Of a DNA stretch of 64,000 nt, positions 32,941 through 41,177 are shown piece by piece. A model generated the notes under the pieces. That model was not told where the DNA came from and searched no databases. It was given only the letters and a program-made list of their open reading frames with translations. Positions within the stretch are counted from its first letter, which is position 1; each line of letters opens with the position of its first letter. The stretch is taken from NCBI RefSeq assembly GCF_039543205.1, contig NZ_BAABJH010000002.1:186001-250000 (forward strand). Reading direction: 5' to 3'. This stretch comes from Flaviramulus_B aquimarinus (GTDB lineage Bacteria > Bacteroidota > Bacteroidia > Flavobacteriales > Flavobacteriaceae). The position numbers and the translations under genes were made by a program.

Positions 32941-34203
32941 ATGTATTTTAGCCATAAAGAAAGAATATTGCGTTTTATTTATAACATAGGAATTTATCTA
33001 ACACTTGTTGTCCTAAAATGTGCAGCGCTATTTAATAAAAAAATTAAAAGCGGGGTTGTTGGTCGAAAAAACACGTTTCGGGTTTTAGAAAACAAGCTTG
33101 AAAAAGACGATAAAACCCTATGGTTTCATTGTGCTTCTTTAGGGGAATATGAACAAGGACTTCCTGTTTTTAAAAAACTTAGAGCCCATTATTCCAAACA
33201 TAAAATTGTACTCAGCTTTTTTTCACCTTCTGGATATGATATTCGTAAAAACACACCAATTGCCGATATTGTCATTTATTTGCCTTTAGACACAAAACTA
33301 AATGCCAAACGTTTTTTAGATATTGTAAATCCAGAACTCACCATTTTTGTTAAGTATGATATTTGGCCTAATTTTTTAAATGAAGTAAAACGAAGACACT
33401 TACACGCCCTATTAATTTCTGCAGCATTTAGAAAAGACCAGTCCTATTTTAAGTTCTATGGAAAGCCCTTAAGAGAGGCATTGTTTTCTTTTAATCATAT
33501 TTTTACTCAAAATAATGTTTCAAAAGACTTGCTCCATTCTATAAATTACAATCACGTTACTGTTTCTGGCGACACCCGTTTTGACCGTGTTTACAGTCAG
33601 TTAAAACTCAATAACAGCCTAGATTTTATTGACACCTTTAAAAACAACAAGCTCTGTGTTGTAGCTGGTAGCACCTGGCCAGAAGGTGAGGCATTATTTA
33701 TTGATTTTATTAATTCTGAAGCTTCAAAAGATGTGAAATTTATTATTGCTCCCCATAATATTAAACAAGCTCAAATAAAAAGTTTTCGCGATAAGCTCAT
33801 TAGTCCTAGTGTTTTGTTTTCCGAAAAAGACACCAAACAACTTGTAGATTTTCAAGTTTTTATAATTGATACCATTGGGATGCTTTCAAAAATTTATAGC
33901 TATGCCGATATTGCTTATGTTGGTGGTGCCATAGGGCATACAGGCCTACACAATACTTTAGAACCTGCTGTGTTTGGTATTCCTATTATTATTGGACCAA
34001 ATCATAATAAATTCCCTGAGGCCAAAGCCATGATTAATAACGGAGGCATGTTTTCGGTTTCAAACCAAAAAACGTTTCATTCTGTTTTAAATGAACTTAT
34101 TGAAAATCCCGAAAAAAGATTGCAATCCGGAGATAAAAATAAGACGTACATTAAAAAAAATAAGGGTGCTGTCATCCAAATACTAGACTATCTACGTATA
34201 TAG
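32941..34203 (+). CDS. waaA: 3-deoxy-D-manno-octulosonic acid transferase
   Basis: Adds Kdo to lipid A precursors at the cytoplasmic face of the inner membrane. 420 residues with an N-terminal membrane anchor (about 9-30, IYNIGIYLTLVVLKCAALF), the WFHCASLGEYEQGLPV motif of the Kdo-transferase domain and the C-terminal GGAIGHTGLHNTLEPAVFGIPIIIGPNHNKFPEA nucleotide-sugar site. It stands alone, divergent from the sugar aminotransferase operon. Confidence 0.93.
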   Translation: MYFSHKERILRFIYNIGIYLTLVVLKCAALFNKKIKSGVVGRKNTFRVLENKLEKDDKTLWFHCASLGEYEQGLPVFKKLRAHYSKHKIVLSFFSPSGYDIRKNTPIADIVIYLPLDTKLNAKRFLDIVNPELTIFVKYDIWPNFLNEVKRRHLHALLISAAFRKDQSYFKFYGKPLREALFSFNHIFTQNNVSKDLLHSINYNHVTVSGDTRFDRVYSQLKLNNSLDFIDTFKNNKLCVVAGSTWPEGEALFIDFINSEASKDVKFIIAPHNIKQAQIKSFRDKLISPSVLFSEKDTKQLVDFQVFIIDTIGMLSKIYSYADIAYVGGAIGHTGLHNTLEPAVFGIPIIIGPNHNKFPEAKAMINNGGMFSVSNQKTFHSVLNELIENPEKRLQSGDKNKTYIKKNKGAVIQILDYLRI

Positions 34204-34303
34204 GGTGTTTCTATTAAGAATAGTTTAAAAATTCTTGATTTTTAATAAAAAGTCATTAAATTGGCATTTAACTAAAAAATAATTAACACTAAAACACAAA
34301 CCG

Positions 34304-34660
34304 ATGAAAAAATCATTTTTAAGTATTGCACTTGTATTGACATTAGCATTATCTTTTACTTCATGTAGAGATACAAAAAAAGCGGATTCTGTAGAAGATG
34401 CAGTTGAAAACGCAACCGAAGCAGCAGGTGATGCTGTTGAAGCAGCTGCAGAAGTTACTGGTGATGCCGTTGAAAGCGCTGTAGATGCCGCTGGCGACGC
34501 TGTAGACAGTGCCGTTGACGCAGCAGGTGATGCTGTTGATGCTGCTGGTGATGCCGTTGAAAATGCTGCCGATGCAGCTGGCGATGCTGTAGATAGCGCT
34601 TTAGATAATGCTGCTGATGCTGTTAAAAAAGAAGCAGATAAAATTAAAGCAGATCACTAG
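34304..34660 (+). CDS. Ala/Asp/Val-rich lipoprotein with hendecad repeats
   Basis: 118 residues. The lipobox LSFTSC gives a lipid-anchored Cys near residue 21. Residues ~38-108 are a tandem of 11-residue units of the form VDAAGDAVDSA, with one 7-residue unit (VDAAGDA) inserted. The C terminus is basic and acidic (VKKEADKIKADH). Hendecad periodicity predicts a long amphipathic helix or right-handed coiled coil, similar in style to LEA or YtxH-like stress proteins. Such Ala-rich lipoproteins are common but poorly known. It is monocistronic with a clear terminator. Function unknown. Confidence 0.75.
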   Translation: MKKSFLSIALVLTLALSFTSCRDTKKADSVEDAVENATEAAGDAVEAAAEVTGDAVESAVDAAGDAVDSAVDAAGDAVDAAGDAVENAADAAGDAVDSALDNAADAVKKEADKIKADH

Positions 34661-34683
34661 ATTATAAATTTGTTTTACGATTT

Positions 34684-34711
34684 AAAAACCACCTTTTGGT
34701 GGTTTTTTTGT
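34684..34711 (+). terminator. Terminator after the hendecad lipoprotein gene
   Basis: AAAACCACC (34685-34693) pairs with GGTGGTTTT (34698-34706) around TTTT, followed by more T. Confidence 0.9.
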
Positions 34712-34737
34712 TTTTTGCTTATTTGTGTTTGAGGTAT

Positions 34738-34770
34738 TACTTATAAAACTTTACAAAAGTTTTATAAGTA
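34738..34770. repeat. Perfect 15-bp inverted repeat with 3-base loop
   Basis: TACTTATAAAACTTT (34738-34752) and AAAGTTTTATAAGTA (34756-34770) are exact reverse complements. There is no G+C-rich part and no T tract, so it is not an intrinsic terminator. It lies alone in a ~220-base gene-free stretch between the lipoprotein terminator and the tRNA terminator. Confidence 0.6.
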
Positions 34771-34926
34771 TTTAATAAAATTATATACTTAATTTTTATT
34801 TTGTGATTTGCAAAACACGAATTTAATTTTTTTCAAATGTATTGATATTTATAGTAAAATGAATTGATTTGAAGTTGACAGTTATTATGGAATACTTTTC
34901 CAGAAAATGTAATTTTACTAAAACAC

Positions 34927-34962
34927 ATAAAAAAGCCTCTACAAGATTTCTTGTAGAGGCTT
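34927..34962 (-). terminator. Terminator of the tRNA-Gly/tRNA-Leu transcript
   Basis: AAGCCTCTACAAG pairs with CTTGTAGAGGCTT (stem 34933-34962). On the minus strand a T run follows. It starts 3 bases past the tRNA-Leu 3' end. Confidence 0.9.
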
Positions 34963-34964
34963 AG

Positions 34965-35048
34965 TACTGAAGACGGGACTTGAACCCGTACGTCCTAATG
35001 GACATTGGATTTTAAGTCCAACGTGTCTACCAATTCCACCACTTCAGC
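34965..35048 (-). tRNA. tRNA-Leu (anticodon TAA)
   Basis: 84 bases with acceptor GCTGAAG/CTTCAGT (first pair G-U), discriminator A, long class II variable arm (GTCCATTAGGAC), T loop GTTCAAGTC and anticodon TAA within CTTAAAA. CCA is not encoded. It is co-transcribed after tRNA-Gly. Confidence 0.97.
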
Positions 35049-35074
35049 ATTGGTATATTTTAAGAAAGTTTCAG

Positions 35075-35146
35075 AGCGAAAGACGGGATTTGAACCCGCG
35101 ACCCCCACCTTGGCAAGGTGATGCTCTACCCCTGAGCTACTTTCGC
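35075..35146 (-). tRNA. tRNA-Gly (anticodon GCC)
   Basis: 72 bases with acceptor GCGAAAG/CTTTCGC, discriminator U as expected for glycine, D-arm AGCTCAGGGGTAGAGC, anticodon GCC within TTGCCAA and T loop GTTCAAATC. CCA is not encoded. It lies 26 bases upstream of tRNA-Leu in the same transcript. Confidence 0.97.
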
Positions 35147-35184
35147 AGTCTTTTAATGAACATACAATATTGCTATTGCGGATG

Positions 35185-35214
35185 CAAATTTAAAATATTT
35201 CTAGGAATTCCAAA
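35185..35214 (-). promoter_or_regulatory. Promoter of the tRNA-Gly/tRNA-Leu unit
   Basis: On the minus strand: TTTG (35214-35211), an 18-base spacer and TAAATTTG (35192-35185), an exact -7 box. The start point would be near 35178, about 30 bases before mature tRNA-Gly. Confidence 0.65.
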
Positions 35215-35243
35215 GCCTTTTGGTAAAATAAATAAAAATAATT

Positions 35244-37856
35244 TTAGGCTTGTTTTTTCTTGACTAACATACGCTTAATTTCATTCAGTTTCATAAGAGC
35301 TTCTACAGGTGTAAGTGTATCAATATCAATGTGTAAAATCTCTTCCTTGATATTTTCGAGTAAAGGATCATCTAAATTGAAAAAACTCAATTGCATATCG
35401 TCATGCAAGGTTTTTACTTGGTCTGTTAGTTCTTCACTAGAGTGTGATTGCTCTAACTTCTTCAATATTTTATTGGCTCGATGTAAAACTTGCTTCGGCA
35501 TACCTGCCATTTTAGCCACGTGGATTCCAAAACTATGGGCACTCCCTCCTTCTACCAATTTTCTTAAAAACAGGACATTGTCTTTTAACTCTTTTACAGA
35601 AACATTAAAATTTTTTATACGCCCGAAAGTTTCACTCATTTCATTAAGCTCATGATAGTGCGTTGCAAATAATGTTTTAGGTTTTGCAGGGTGTTCATGT
35701 AAGTATTCACTAATCGCCCAAGCAATTGAAATACCATCATAGGTACTTGTACCGCGACCTATTTCATCAAGTAGCACTAAACTTCTGTCTGATATATTGT
35801 TCAAAATAGAAGCGGTTTCATTCATTTCTACCATAAAAGTTGACTCGCCCATTGAAATATTATCACTAGCACCTACTCTTGTAAATATCTTATCAACCAA
35901 ACCAATTCTAGCTTCTTTGGCTGGTACAAAACTTCCTATCTGTGCCAATAGAACGATGAGTGCTGTTTGCCTTAAAATAGCAGATTTACCAGACATATTT
36001 GGCCCTGTAATCATAATTATTTGCTGTTCTTTTCTATCAAGAAAAACATCATTATCAATAAAAGCTTCACCAATAGGTAATTGCTTTTCTATAACAGGAT
36101 GTCGTCCTCCTTTTATTTCTAAATCAAAGGAATCATCAAGTCTGGGGTAAATGTATTTATTATCGTTTGCTAATTGCGCAAACCCACACAAACAATCTAT
36201 TTGCCCTACCAAATAGGCATTTTGCTGCACTGGTTTTATATATTGATTTAACCAAGTCACTAACTCTGTAAACAACTGCTGTTCTATGGTTTGAATTTTA
36301 TCTTCTGCGCCTAATATTTTAGCTTCATATTCTTTAAGTTCTTCGGTTATGTATCGTTCTGCACTAACCAAGGTTTGCTTTCTAATCCAGTCTTCAGGAA
36401 CTTTATCCTTATGCGTATTTCGTACTTCAATATAATATCCAAATACGTTATTAGATGCTATTTTAAGAGACGTAATACCTGTACGTTCACTTTCTCGTTC
36501 TAGCATCTTATCTAGATAATCTTTACCAGATTTGGATAAGCTTCTTAATTCATCTAATTCAGAAGAAAAACCAGCAGCTATACTACCCCCTTTCAATACA
36601 TTTACTGGGGCATCTTCATTTAAGGTTTCTTTTATTTTTTTGCGAAGTACATCGCAACTTTGAAGTTTATCGCCTATAATTTTTAAGGATTCATTATCAC
36701 AATTATCAGCTAATGATTTAATAGGCACAATAGCTTCCAATGAATTTTTAAGTTGAATAACCTCTCGTGGGTTTACCTTTCCTGTTGCTGTTTTAGAAAT
36801 CAAACGTTCCAAATCTCCTATATGCTTAATATGGTTTTGGATCTTTTGAAGCACTTTGCTGTCTTTCATTAGAAAATCGACCACGTCATGACGCTCTTTA
36901 ATCTTATCAACGTTTTTTAGTGGCAAAGCCAACCAACGCTTTAACAACCTTCCACCCATCGGCGAAATGGTTTTATCGATGACATTTAAAAGCGTTACAG
37001 CGTTATTGTTTGTTGAATTATAAAGTTCTAGATTCCTAATGGTGAATTTATCCATCCACACATAATCATTTTCAGCAATTCTAGCAATAGACGTTATATG
37101 TTGCAATTTATGGTGCTGTGTTTGTGCTAAATAATGAAGAATAGAGCCCGAAGCAATAATACCTTCATATAAATCTTCTATACCAAAACCTTTTAAAGTT
37201 TTTGTATCGAAATGCTTAGTAAGTGTTTCATAGGTATAGTCGGTTTGATAGACCCAATCTTCCATATAAAAGGTATGGAAATCATCACCAAACGTCTGGT
37301 TAAAAAGTGTCCGCTTTTGTTTAGAAACGAGTACTTCACTTGGATTAAAATTCTGAAGCAATTTATCGATGTATTCCGCATTCCCTTGGGAAGTTAAAAA
37401 CTCACCTGTAGAAATATCTAAAAACGAAATACCTATATATTTTTTATCGAAGTATACCGAACATAAAAAATTATTAGATTTCGACACCAACACCTCATCA
37501 TTTAGGGCAACTCCTGGCGTTACCAATTCTGTAACTCCACGCTTTACAATAGTTTTGGTTTGTTTTGGGTCTTCCAGCTGGTCGCAAATAGCAACACGCT
37601 CACCTGCTTTTACCAATTTAGGCAAATACGTGTTTATAGAATGGTGAGGAAATCCTGCCAATTCAATTTCATTCTCACTGCCAGCACCACGTTTGGTTAA
37701 AATAATACCTAAAATACCTGCGGTTTTTATGGCATCTTCTCCAAAGGTTTCATAAAAATCGCCTACACGAAACAACAGCAATGCATCCGGGTACTTTACC
37801 TTAATAGTATTATATTGCTTCATTAACGGGGTTTCTTTTTTTGCTTTTTTAGCCAA
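35244..37856 (-). CDS. mutS: DNA mismatch repair protein MutS
   Basis: Mismatch-recognition ATPase, 870 residues from the preferred start. The mismatch-binding domain has FRVGDFYETFGEDA with the Phe-x-Glu wedge. The C-terminal ABC-type ATPase has GPNMSGKSAILRQ (Walker A), LLDEIGRGTSTYDG (Walker B and signature) and FATHYHELNE. Start choice: TTG at 37856 gives MAKKAKKETPLMKQYN, the usual N terminus of the family. An in-frame ATG at 37904 adds 16 unrelated residues. No mutL is nearby. It is transcribed divergently from the SpoU methyltransferase gene. Confidence 0.96.
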   Translation of the reverse strand: MAKKAKKETPLMKQYNTIKVKYPDALLLFRVGDFYETFGEDAIKTAGILGIILTKRGAGSENEIELAGFPHHSINTYLPKLVKAGERVAICDQLEDPKQTKTIVKRGVTELVTPGVALNDEVLVSKSNNFLCSVYFDKKYIGISFLDISTGEFLTSQGNAEYIDKLLQNFNPSEVLVSKQKRTLFNQTFGDDFHTFYMEDWVYQTDYTYETLTKHFDTKTLKGFGIEDLYEGIIASGSILHYLAQTQHHKLQHITSIARIAENDYVWMDKFTIRNLELYNSTNNNAVTLLNVIDKTISPMGGRLLKRWLALPLKNVDKIKERHDVVDFLMKDSKVLQKIQNHIKHIGDLERLISKTATGKVNPREVIQLKNSLEAIVPIKSLADNCDNESLKIIGDKLQSCDVLRKKIKETLNEDAPVNVLKGGSIAAGFSSELDELRSLSKSGKDYLDKMLERESERTGITSLKIASNNVFGYYIEVRNTHKDKVPEDWIRKQTLVSAERYITEELKEYEAKILGAEDKIQTIEQQLFTELVTWLNQYIKPVQQNAYLVGQIDCLCGFAQLANDNKYIYPRLDDSFDLEIKGGRHPVIEKQLPIGEAFIDNDVFLDRKEQQIIMITGPNMSGKSAILRQTALIVLLAQIGSFVPAKEARIGLVDKIFTRVGASDNISMGESTFMVEMNETASILNNISDRSLVLLDEIGRGTSTYDGISIAWAISEYLHEHPAKPKTLFATHYHELNEMSETFGRIKNFNVSVKELKDNVLFLRKLVEGGSAHSFGIHVAKMAGMPKQVLHRANKILKKLEQSHSSEELTDQVKTLHDDMQLSFFNLDDPLLENIKEEILHIDIDTLTPVEALMKLNEIKRMLVKKKQA

Positions 37857-38018
37857 TGAAAAGTGGTTTTTAAATGTTATTTTTGACAAAATTGTAGCAT
37901 GCAATGTACTATTAATTTCATGTTTTTTGAAGTTGATTTTTCAGAAGTTATCTACAAATTAGAATGAGATTTCAACAATAAACATTTCCCCCATAGCAGA
38001 AATAAAAAAATATTCTCA

Positions 38019-38552
38019 ATGCGCAAACTAAAAAACAGCGAATTAGACAGGTTAAGTATTGATGGGTTTAAAGCCGCAAAAAAAACACCTATCATTATTA
38101 TTCTGGATAATATTAGAAGTTTAAATAATATTGGTTCGGTTTTTAGAACTAGTGATGCCTTTTTAATTGAAAAAATTTACCTCTGTGGTATTACTGCCAA
38201 GCCACCACACAAAGATATTCATAAAACGGCCTTAGGAAGTACCGATACCGTAGATTGGGAATATGTTGAAAGCACGCTAGATTTAGTTAAAAAACTTCAA
38301 GCAGAACATGTAAAAGTCTGTGCAATTGAACAAGCCGAAAACACTACTATGCTTAATGATTTTAAGGTTGCTCCCAGTACCAAATATGCTTTAGTTTTTG
38401 GTAATGAAGTAAAGGGCGTAGCACAAGATGTGGTTAGTGCAAGTGATGTGGTTATTGAAATCCCTCAATTTGGGACGAAACATTCTTTAAATATTTCGGT
38501 GAGTTGTGGGGTAGTCGTTTGGGATGTTTTCAGTAAATTTAAACACGTATAA
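38019..38552 (+). CDS. TrmH/SpoU-family RNA 2'-O-methyltransferase
   Basis: 177 residues, a short SPOUT domain without the extra N-terminal substrate-binding domain of RlmB. The three knot motifs are visible: ILDNIRSLNNIGSVFRTSDAF (motif 1), YALVFGNEVKGV (motif 2) and IPQFGTKHSLNISVSCGVVVWD (motif 3). It should methylate a tRNA or rRNA ribose using SAM; the target is not identifiable. It is divergent from mutS and 34 bases upstream of the unknown membrane protein gene. Confidence 0.9.
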   Translation: MRKLKNSELDRLSIDGFKAAKKTPIIIILDNIRSLNNIGSVFRTSDAFLIEKIYLCGITAKPPHKDIHKTALGSTDTVDWEYVESTLDLVKKLQAEHVKVCAIEQAENTTMLNDFKVAPSTKYALVFGNEVKGVAQDVVSASDVVIEIPQFGTKHSLNISVSCGVVVWDVFSKFKHV

Positions 38553-38586
38553 ATTCTGGAATCTTTAGTCTATTAAAGAAACACTA

Positions 38587-39231
38587 ATGATTAGAAATAC
38601 AATAAATCAAATTTTTTCAAGAAAAAAAATACAAAATATCCTTGTTTTTGCTATTGTGCCTTCTTTTTTATTTTATTCTATTACTATTCTTGGATTTCAT
38701 ACTAATGGTTTTAAAATTATAGAAATTATAAGGGACCCCGCTCAACTAAGTGGTGCTTCAAGTTTTATTGGTTTTCTATCAAACATTGGTAGTTGGCTTT
38801 GGATAGCCTCAGCATCAATTTGTTTCTTTTCAATCACAAAAATGTCATCATTGCTTGAAAAAAACCAAAAAGAACTACTTACCCTAACAGGTATATTTTC
38901 TCTTTTTTTAGCGGTTGATGATTTTTTTATGTTACATGACCGTTATATAAACCAAAATTTATGCTACTTAACTTATGCCATTCTAGCTGTAATTATACTA
39001 GTAAAACATTATAAATTAATCATTAAAATTGATGGTATTGCTTTTTTAGCAGCAGGATCCGCACTTGCTTTATCTATTTTAACGGATTTAATTCAATCTA
39101 AAATTCCATTTGACTATAGTCATTCACAAATTATTGAAGAGGGGTTTAAATTTGTTGGAATAGCAACTTGGCTTTATTTTAATATAAATTTGGCTTCCTA
39201 TAATTGTAACAACGCAAAAGCTTGGTTTTAA
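38587..39231 (+). CDS. Uncharacterised six-TM membrane protein
   Basis: 214 residues, not recognised. Hydrophobic segments lie at about 19-38, 60-83, 97-115, 124-141, 149-167 and 183-200. Acidic and His-containing patches VDDFFMLHDRYIN (~110-122) and SHSQIIEEGFKF (~177-188) sit at segment ends. Both are the kind of Asp/His/Glu clusters seen in membrane metal-dependent hydrolases of the ceramidase/CREST type, but no family is confirmed. The A+T content is higher than in neighbours. The last 10 bases overlap the start of the methyltransferase gene, so the two are probably translated together. Confidence 0.6.
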   Translation: MIRNTINQIFSRKKIQNILVFAIVPSFLFYSITILGFHTNGFKIIEIIRDPAQLSGASSFIGFLSNIGSWLWIASASICFFSITKMSSLLEKNQKELLTLTGIFSLFLAVDDFFMLHDRYINQNLCYLTYAILAVIILVKHYKLIIKIDGIAFLAAGSALALSILTDLIQSKIPFDYSHSQIIEEGFKFVGIATWLYFNINLASYNCNNAKAWF

Positions 39232-39920
39232 ATTTAACTAAAAACAATATTAAGCAAATAAAAAAAGTGATTAAAAAAAGGCCTTGGCCCACCAAAGACG
39301 TGATGAACCAGATTTATGACATGAATCTTTGGGGAGGCACAACATTCGATTTCTATTCTGGAATTGGCTCACATGACCCAAAAATTATAAACCCTTATCT
39401 AGAACACTTAATTGTGTTTTTAGAATCTCATAATAATTCCTTAGTAGTTTGCGATTTAGGTTGTGGCGATTTTAACATTGGAAAACACCTCGCTAAATAC
39501 ACTAAAAAATATATTGCTATAGATATTGTTGAAAAGCTAATTAATAGAAACAAAAAAATATTCGAAGAAGATAACCTAGAATTTTATTGTTTGGATATTG
39601 CAAAAGACAAACTCCCTTCTGCTGACTGCATTATAATACGACAAGTTTTACAGCATTTATCTAACTCAGAAATACAAAGCATTATTAAAAAATTAGTCAA
39701 TTATAAATACATTATTCTTACTGAACATATACCATTAGGTCACTTTATTCCTAACAAAGACATTATTTCTGGTCAAGGTATTCGATTAAAAGAAAATAGT
39801 GGGGTTGATTTATTAGTTTTGCCTTTTAAGTTAAAAGTAAAAGACCAAAAAATACTTGATGAGCATATTTTGGAAAATAATAAAGGACGGATTCTAACAA
39901 CTTTATATGAAGTGTTTTAA
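39222..39920 (+). CDS. Class I SAM-dependent methyltransferase, TTG start
   Basis: 232 residues. SAM motif I is VVCDLGCGDFNIGKHL (76-90), motif II is YIAIDIVEKLI and motif IV is CIIIRQVLQHLSN, a plausible Rossmann methyltransferase without N-terminal extensions. No ATG is available near the beginning; TTG at 39222, overlapping the preceding gene by 10 bases, is the best start. The substrate is unknown. Coupling with an uncharacterised membrane protein suggests a lipid or membrane-associated small-molecule target, which is inference. A REP-like palindrome follows directly. Confidence 0.7.
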   Translation: MVLNLTKNNIKQIKKVIKKRPWPTKDVMNQIYDMNLWGGTTFDFYSGIGSHDPKIINPYLEHLIVFLESHNNSLVVCDLGCGDFNIGKHLAKYTKKYIAIDIVEKLINRNKKIFEEDNLEFYCLDIAKDKLPSADCIIIRQVLQHLSNSEIQSIIKKLVNYKYIILTEHIPLGHFIPNKDIISGQGIRLKENSGVDLLVLPFKLKVKDQKILDEHILENNKGRILTTLYEVF

Positions 39921-39930
39921 TTAGTTCTTT

Positions 39931-39957
39931 TGTCATTCCGCACTTAATGCGGAATCC
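39931..39957. repeat. REP-like palindrome
   Basis: GTCATTCCGC-ACTTAAT-GCGGAATCC forms a 7-bp hairpin. It is the same GTCATTCC...GGAATC class as 41985-42008 but inverted relative to it. It sits between convergent genes and could assist termination. Confidence 0.6.
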
Positions 39958-39980
39958 ATTATAAAAACAAAACTTAAAAA

Positions 39981-41108
39981 TCATTTACAAATCTCCCCCA
40001 AAACCCATAAATAATCAGCTCTATTCTCCACAAAATCTCTATCAGAAACATCTATGATTTTTACATTAAAATCTTTTTGAGTTTTTAGGAAGTCTAAATA
40101 ACCAGCATTAATTTTTTCTAAATAATCATCAGCAATATTCTGCTCATAATCACGCCCGCGTTTTTTAATATTTTGCTGTAAGCGTTCGGTGTTTTGATAC
40201 AAATAGACATACAGTTCGGGTTTAGCAATATCTTTATACATTAAGTAAAATAGTTTTCGATATAAATTAAACTCGTCTTCTGCTAAAGTGATTTTTGAGA
40301 AAATCAACGATTTAAACACATCGTAATCACTCACAATAAAATCTTTAAATAAATCGAGTTGCGATAAGTCATCCGAAATTTGCTGATAACGATCTGCTAA
40401 AAACGACATTTCTAAAGTAAAGGCATATCGATTTGCATCTTCATAAAACTTTGGTAAAAATGGATTATCAGCAAAACGCTCTAAAATGAGTTTCGCATTA
40501 AAATCGCGAGCCATTTTTGTCGCTAAGCTGGTTTTTCCAGCGCCAATATTGCCTTCAATAGCTATGTAATTATATTTTGAAAAATCGTATTGTTTGCTCG
40601 GGTTTTGCAGCCAAAGCTTAATAGGCTCTAAAACAGAATCGTCTTCACATTCATCTAATAACACCGACACGTTTTTATTAAATTCAGGATGCTTTATTTT
40701 TGCTCCTACATCGTTAAGTGGCAATAACACAAACTTACGCTTACTCATTTCTGGATGCGGCACTTGTAGGGTCTTGGTATTGGTAATCTCATCTTCTGCT
40801 AAAACAATATCTAAATCTATGGTTCGGGCTTTGTAGGTTTTGGTTTTTGTTCTGGTTCTTCCTAAAGTCGTTTCAATATCCAATAGGGTTTCTAAAACAT
40901 TTTGGGGTCTTAAATAGCTTTCTAAAACCAAACAGCCATTCAAGAAATCATCACTTTCAAACCCAAATGCTGGTGATTTATACACTTTGGAAATCCGTTT
41001 TATATTCCCAATCCGTTCATGCATCAAGTTAACAGCGTCTTGGAGGTTTTTAAATTTATCGCCTTTATTACTCCCTAAAGCAATATGATATGTTATGGGT
41101 TCTAGCAT
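39981..41108 (-). CDS. folK: FolK-deoxynucleoside kinase fusion
   Basis: 375 residues from ATG 41108 (a TTG three codons upstream is possible). Residues ~5-160 are hydroxymethyldihydropterin pyrophosphokinase: YHIALGSNKGDK, SPAFGF and RTIDLDIVLAED with the metal-binding Asp pair. Residues ~175-375 are a dNK-type kinase with P-loop IEGNIGAGKTSLA (about 185-197) and a DRY-like LADRYQQISDD segment. One polypeptide thus serves folate synthesis and deoxynucleoside salvage. The fusion is known from Bacteroidota genomes. The gene is opposite the queuosine-precursor transporter. Confidence 0.92.
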   Translation of the reverse strand: MLEPITYHIALGSNKGDKFKNLQDAVNLMHERIGNIKRISKVYKSPAFGFESDDFLNGCLVLESYLRPQNVLETLLDIETTLGRTRTKTKTYKARTIDLDIVLAEDEITNTKTLQVPHPEMSKRKFVLLPLNDVGAKIKHPEFNKNVSVLLDECEDDSVLEPIKLWLQNPSKQYDFSKYNYIAIEGNIGAGKTSLATKMARDFNAKLILERFADNPFLPKFYEDANRYAFTLEMSFLADRYQQISDDLSQLDLFKDFIVSDYDVFKSLIFSKITLAEDEFNLYRKLFYLMYKDIAKPELYVYLYQNTERLQQNIKKRGRDYEQNIADDYLEKINAGYLDFLKTQKDFNVKIIDVSDRDFVENRADYLWVLGEICK

Positions 41109-41177
41109 AGGGAGCAAAATAATAAAAAGTAAATGGTTTAACTTATATTTACAGAACCTATTTATTCACAATTATAA

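Noticed and set aside
34380..34640. CRISPR-like or minisatellite array in the repetitive lipoprotein
   Set aside because: The repeats are in-frame 33-base coding units with no spacers; they encode hendecads.
39222..39920. Restriction-modification methyltransferase
   Set aside because: No DNA-methyltransferase catalytic motif (DPPY or PCQ type) and no endonuclease partner; it is a generic small-molecule-type Rossmann enzyme.
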